NCBI RefSeq assembly: GCF_004369205.1
Contig: NZ_QFGA01000002.1
Coordinates: 806,001-870,000 of the forward strand
Direction of reading: 5' to 3'
From: Pelotomaculum schinkii
GTDB taxonomy: Bacteria > Bacillota > Desulfotomaculia > Desulfotomaculales > Pelotomaculaceae
DNA length: 64,000 nucleotides
Below, in pieces: positions 61,432 to 64,000 of the stretch. Below the pieces are notes generated by a model. It was not told where the DNA came from. It saw only the letters and a program-made list of their open reading frames with translations, and made no database searches. Made by a program: the position numbers and the translations under genes. The first letter of the stretch is position 1; each line of letters opens with the position of its first letter.

Positions 61432-62691
61432 TTACTTTAACAAGGAAAGCGTTTCAAGAATAGCCGTCGCATCCTGGTTAACAACCGCGCCTTTGTTCTT
61501 CAGCTCGTTGTAGAGCAGCACGGCCTGGCCTCCGGTGTAATCCCGCTCCTCAATTTTTTGTTCCTCCATCAAAAGCACCGGTTTACCCCAGTCAAGGGCA
61601 AGTATAACCGCTTCCAGGTTCTTGATATTGCCACGGCCAAAGGGAATGCTGGCCATGACACAGACATCTGCATTTTTAATAAGCTCCAGGTTCTCTTTAT
61701 GGCTTCGTTCTGTGATCGAACTGAAAGGAGCTTCTTCCACCGTCTTCAGCTCTAAAGACCTGGCCGTTTCCCAATCAATATCGCCGGTGTTGAGCACGCC
61801 GGCTGTCACATCGTAACCACAGTTTGCCAACTGCTCAAGCAGAGACGCGCCAGCCCCGCCGCCGCAAACCACGTGAACCCGCTTACCCTCCGCTGCGGCG
61901 CCCTGCAGGCCCCGGGCCAGAAGCATAACGGCAGGCCGGCCGGTGACAGGGTGCTTTCTGATTATAACGCTTGTCCCGTAGACTTCTTTGATGTGATCAA
62001 CTGTTAATACTTTTTCCGGTTTCCCCATAATATAAATCCGGCCTTTTTGCATCAGGAGCAAGCTGTCGCAGTACTGGCCGGCCAGGTTTAAGTCGTGGAA
62101 GACCACCACAACGGTTGCATGTTCCTCCCGGTTCAACCGCTTTAGCAGATTCAAGATTTCGACCTGGTGGTTGATGTCCAGGTGGGAAGTGGGTTCGTCC
62201 AGCAAAATTATTTCCGGTTCCTGGGCCAAAGCCTTGGCTACAATTACCCTTTGCCGCTCGCCGCCGCTGATGGCGGTGATCGGCCGGCGGGCCAGGTGAC
62301 GCGTGTTGGTCAGTTCCATCACACGGTTGACCAGCGCAAAATCTTTTTCACTTTCCCCCTGAAAGCGGCCCAGGTGAGGTGACCGGCCCATCATGATTAT
62401 TTCTTCGACGGTAAAAGAAAAATTAACTGCCGTTTCCTGGGGCACCACGGCCATTTTTTTGGCCACTTCACGGGCATGAAGCTCGTAAAGGTCCCGATCA
62501 TCCAGCAACACGGCGCCACCGGTAGGTTTAAGCACACGGCTGATGGAGCGTAAAAGGGTCGACTTGCCGGAGCCGTTGGGACCAATGATCCCGGTAAAAC
62601 TTCCTCTGGCAAATGAAAAGGTCAAACCGTCCAGAACCCTGGTTGCGCCGTAGGAACATGCGAGATCGATTATTCTTAGGGTTACCGCCAC
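61432..62691 (-). CDS. ABC importer ATPase with extra C-terminal domain (BtuD/FecE type)
   Basis: 419 aa from GTG 62691 (GGAGGTAAG upstream). Residues 1-255 are the ATPase: Walker A IIGPNGSGKSTLLRS, Q-loop VVPQETAVNFSF, signature ISGGERQRVIVAKALA, Walker B EIILLDEPTSHLD, H-loop VVVVFHDLNLA. The last 160 residues form a separate Rossmann-like domain (VHVVCGGGAGASLLEQLANCGYDVTAGVLNTGD...AVILALDWGKPVLLMEE), which the usual 250-aa family members lack. It powers uptake of a corrinoid or siderophore with the permease upstream. Confidence 0.9.
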   Translation of the reverse strand: MAVTLRIIDLACSYGATRVLDGLTFSFARGSFTGIIGPNGSGKSTLLRSISRVLKPTGGAVLLDDRDLYELHAREVAKKMAVVPQETAVNFSFTVEEIIMMGRSPHLGRFQGESEKDFALVNRVMELTNTRHLARRPITAISGGERQRVIVAKALAQEPEIILLDEPTSHLDINHQVEILNLLKRLNREEHATVVVVFHDLNLAGQYCDSLLLMQKGRIYIMGKPEKVLTVDHIKEVYGTSVIIRKHPVTGRPAVMLLARGLQGAAAEGKRVHVVCGGGAGASLLEQLANCGYDVTAGVLNTGDIDWETARSLELKTVEEAPFSSITERSHKENLELIKNADVCVMASIPFGRGNIKNLEAVILALDWGKPVLLMEEQKIEERDYTGGQAVLLYNELKNKGAVVNQDATAILETLSLLK

Positions 62692-62732
62692 TTTCTTACC
62701 TCCAGTGTCATGCGCCGCCTGGCCACCCGCTG

Positions 62733-63785
62733 TCAAAACCCGGCAGATCCTTTTTTACGCAACAGGTAAATAAAAAAGGGCCCCCCGCACAATGCCGTAA
62801 TAACGCCTACCGGTATTTCTTCAGGAGCCGCAGCCACGCGGGCCAGAGCGTCTGCGGCGACCAAAAATATAGCGCCGGTGAGAATAGACGCGGGGAGGAG
62901 TACACGGTGGTCGGGTCCTACCAGAAGACGAACGGCATGGGGGATGATCAGGCCCACAAAACCGATCACGCCGCTGACGGCCACAGCGGACGCCGCCGCC
63001 AAAGTCGCGGCTCCCAGCATGATTTGTTTCAGGCGCTCCACATCTATCCCCAGGTGTTGCGCGGGTTCCTCTCCCAGGAGCATCACGTTCAAGTGCCGGG
63101 CAAAGACGTACATCAGGGTAAAACTGACCACAGAGTAGGGCAACAAAACCAGAACGTAGTCCCAGCCGCGGCCGGCAAGGCCCCCCATCAGCCAAAAGAT
63201 GACCTGGTGAATATTCTCGCCGCTCGTGATCATTGCGTATGAGGTCAAAGCCGAAAGAAACGAGCCCACCGCGATGCCGGCCAGGAGCAGGGTTGACATC
63301 GGCGCCCGGTTCCCCACCCTGGCCAATCCGTATACTAATATAGCTGTCACCGCCGCTCCCAGAAAAGCGAAAACAGGAATTGTATAGATCCCCAGGGCAC
63401 TGGCTCCCAGGCCAAAAAGCATCGCTGCCGTGGCGCCCAGGGCGGCGCCGGAGGAAATGCCGAGGATATAAGGGTCTCCCATGGGGTTTTGCAGGAGTCC
63501 CTGGAGCACCACCCCGGAAGCGGCAAGCCCGGCGCCAACCAGCACTGCAAGACACACCCGCGCCAGTCTCATCTGAAGGACAATCGTTTCAAAGCTATCC
63601 GGCCAATCCCCACGGGGAATGCAGCTGCCCAACACGGGGGCCTTGCGCAGAAGCATCAACAAAACATCACCGGGGCTGATCGGCGCCGGGCCGATGGTCG
63701 TGCACAGGATGACGGTTACGCCCAATACCAGCAGCAAGGCGCTGTTGATAGCCCTCCAACGCCAAACCCGACCCTGAGGATCCAA
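62733..63785 (-). CDS. FecCD/BtuC-family ABC importer permease
   Basis: 350 aa from TTG 63785, chosen because AAGGGGG lies 8 bases upstream and the upstream frame overlaps the binding-protein gene. About ten membrane helices. Family blocks: LARVCLAVLVGAGLAASGVVLQGLLQNPMGDPYILGISSGAALGA, the coupling segment near LGIDVERLKQIMLGAATLAA, and GVIGFVGLIIPHAVRLLVGPDHRVLLP. It passes the ligand through the membrane. A 41-base gap separates it from the ATPase gene. Confidence 0.93.
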   Translation of the reverse strand: MDPQGRVWRWRAINSALLLVLGVTVILCTTIGPAPISPGDVLLMLLRKAPVLGSCIPRGDWPDSFETIVLQMRLARVCLAVLVGAGLAASGVVLQGLLQNPMGDPYILGISSGAALGATAAMLFGLGASALGIYTIPVFAFLGAAVTAILVYGLARVGNRAPMSTLLLAGIAVGSFLSALTSYAMITSGENIHQVIFWLMGGLAGRGWDYVLVLLPYSVVSFTLMYVFARHLNVMLLGEEPAQHLGIDVERLKQIMLGAATLAAASAVAVSGVIGFVGLIIPHAVRLLVGPDHRVLLPASILTGAIFLVAADALARVAAAPEEIPVGVITALCGGPFFIYLLRKKGSAGF

Positions 63786-63798
63786 GAGCAAAGCCCCC

Positions 63799-64000
63799 TT
63801 ATAACTGTTTGTCAAAAAGCTCCGGATGAATGGACTTGGCCACAAGTTCAAGGCTTTCCACCACGCGCGGTCCAGTGCGCGTAACAATGTCTTGATCTGG
63901 CAGGAATTCCACCCGGTTATTTTTGATCGCTTCGACCTTTTCCCAGCCAATCCGTCCTTTTATTTGCTCTGCCGTCAGTAGTGAGGCGCCGTGGTAACAA
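63799..64000 (-). CDS. Substrate-binding protein C-terminus (BtuF/FecB type), partial
   Basis: The minus-strand frame from the window edge reads CYHGASLLTAEQIKGRIGWE, then KVEAIKNNRVEFLPDQDIVT and RTGPRVVESLELVAKSIHPELF, ending at TAA 63799. GW..+.A++..+V..+..D...R.GPR..+ is the typical end of class III periplasmic binding proteins for B12, heme or siderophores. Only 66 codons are in the window. Its stop lies 13 bases before the permease start. Confidence 0.85.
   Translation of the reverse strand, partial: CYHGASLLTAEQIKGRIGWEKVEAIKNNRVEFLPDQDIVTRTGPRVVESLELVAKSIHPELFDKQL

Overview
The window looks like a chromosomal segment of an endospore-forming, anaerobic Firmicute of the Peptococcaceae type (Pelotomaculum/Desulfotomaculum-like). 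This is inferred from the pheS-pheT, infC-rpmI-rplT, thrS, ytxC gene order, two T-box leaders, AGGAGG-type ribosome binding sites, TTG/GTG/ATT starts, a sporulation-type YtxC protein, TRAP and corrinoid/siderophore transport genes, and hairpins with GGGGACGG cores scattered between genes. No rRNA or tRNA gene was seen.

Layout. (1) 1-9.8 kb: translation genes on the minus strand: pheT (partial) and pheS with a T-box, a SpoU-type rRNA methylase, rplT, rpmI and infC with an L20-type leader, thrS with a T-box, then ytxC. (2) 10-16 kb: HtpX protease, a CaCA-family cation exchanger under a yybP-ykoY (Mn2+) riboswitch, a BaiN/HI0933-type flavoprotein, small genes, an IscU-type scaffold and an MntR-like regulator. 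(3) 16-39 kb: a type I-B CRISPR-Cas island. An unannotated Cas4 remnant and a Phd/YefM + HicA-like toxin-antitoxin pair with a TGTACA operator lie at the old end of the array. The array runs from 17.08 to 30.31 kb on the minus strand, with its leader beside cas2. It has 63 full repeats and is split by two IS3-family insertions. One of these carries a group II intron, which in turn is interrupted by a three-gene DDE/AAA/DUF6431 transposon and by a second IS3-type element. The cas operon (cas6-cas8b1-cas7-cas5-cas3-cas4-cas1-cas2) follows. (4) 39-48.7 kb: typA, L25/Ctc, a MOT1-type molybdate/sulfate transporter, an unknown operator-controlled gene pair joined at a possible -1 frameshift site, an esterase, a TyrR-like sigma-54 activator and alanine dehydrogenase. 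(5) 48.7-64 kb: a vanadium-haloperoxidase-like protein, an IS91-type element, a TRAP transporter with an unidentified leader, an M24 peptidase, an acyl-CoA synthetase, a DUF2087/GIY-YIG-like fusion protein and a BtuFCD/FecBCDE-type ABC importer that runs off the right edge.

How the parts work together. The Cas operon and array form one adaptation/interference system. Transcription from the leader reaches the newest 46 repeats before meeting the first IS, so the older spacers are probably cut off. MntR and the yybP-ykoY element point to manganese homeostasis on both the uptake and efflux sides. The points most worth following up are the nested insertions inside the array, the Cas4 relic, the 43.6-44.35 kb operator-controlled pair with a GGGAAAG slip site, and several unexplained intergenic repeats and leaders.
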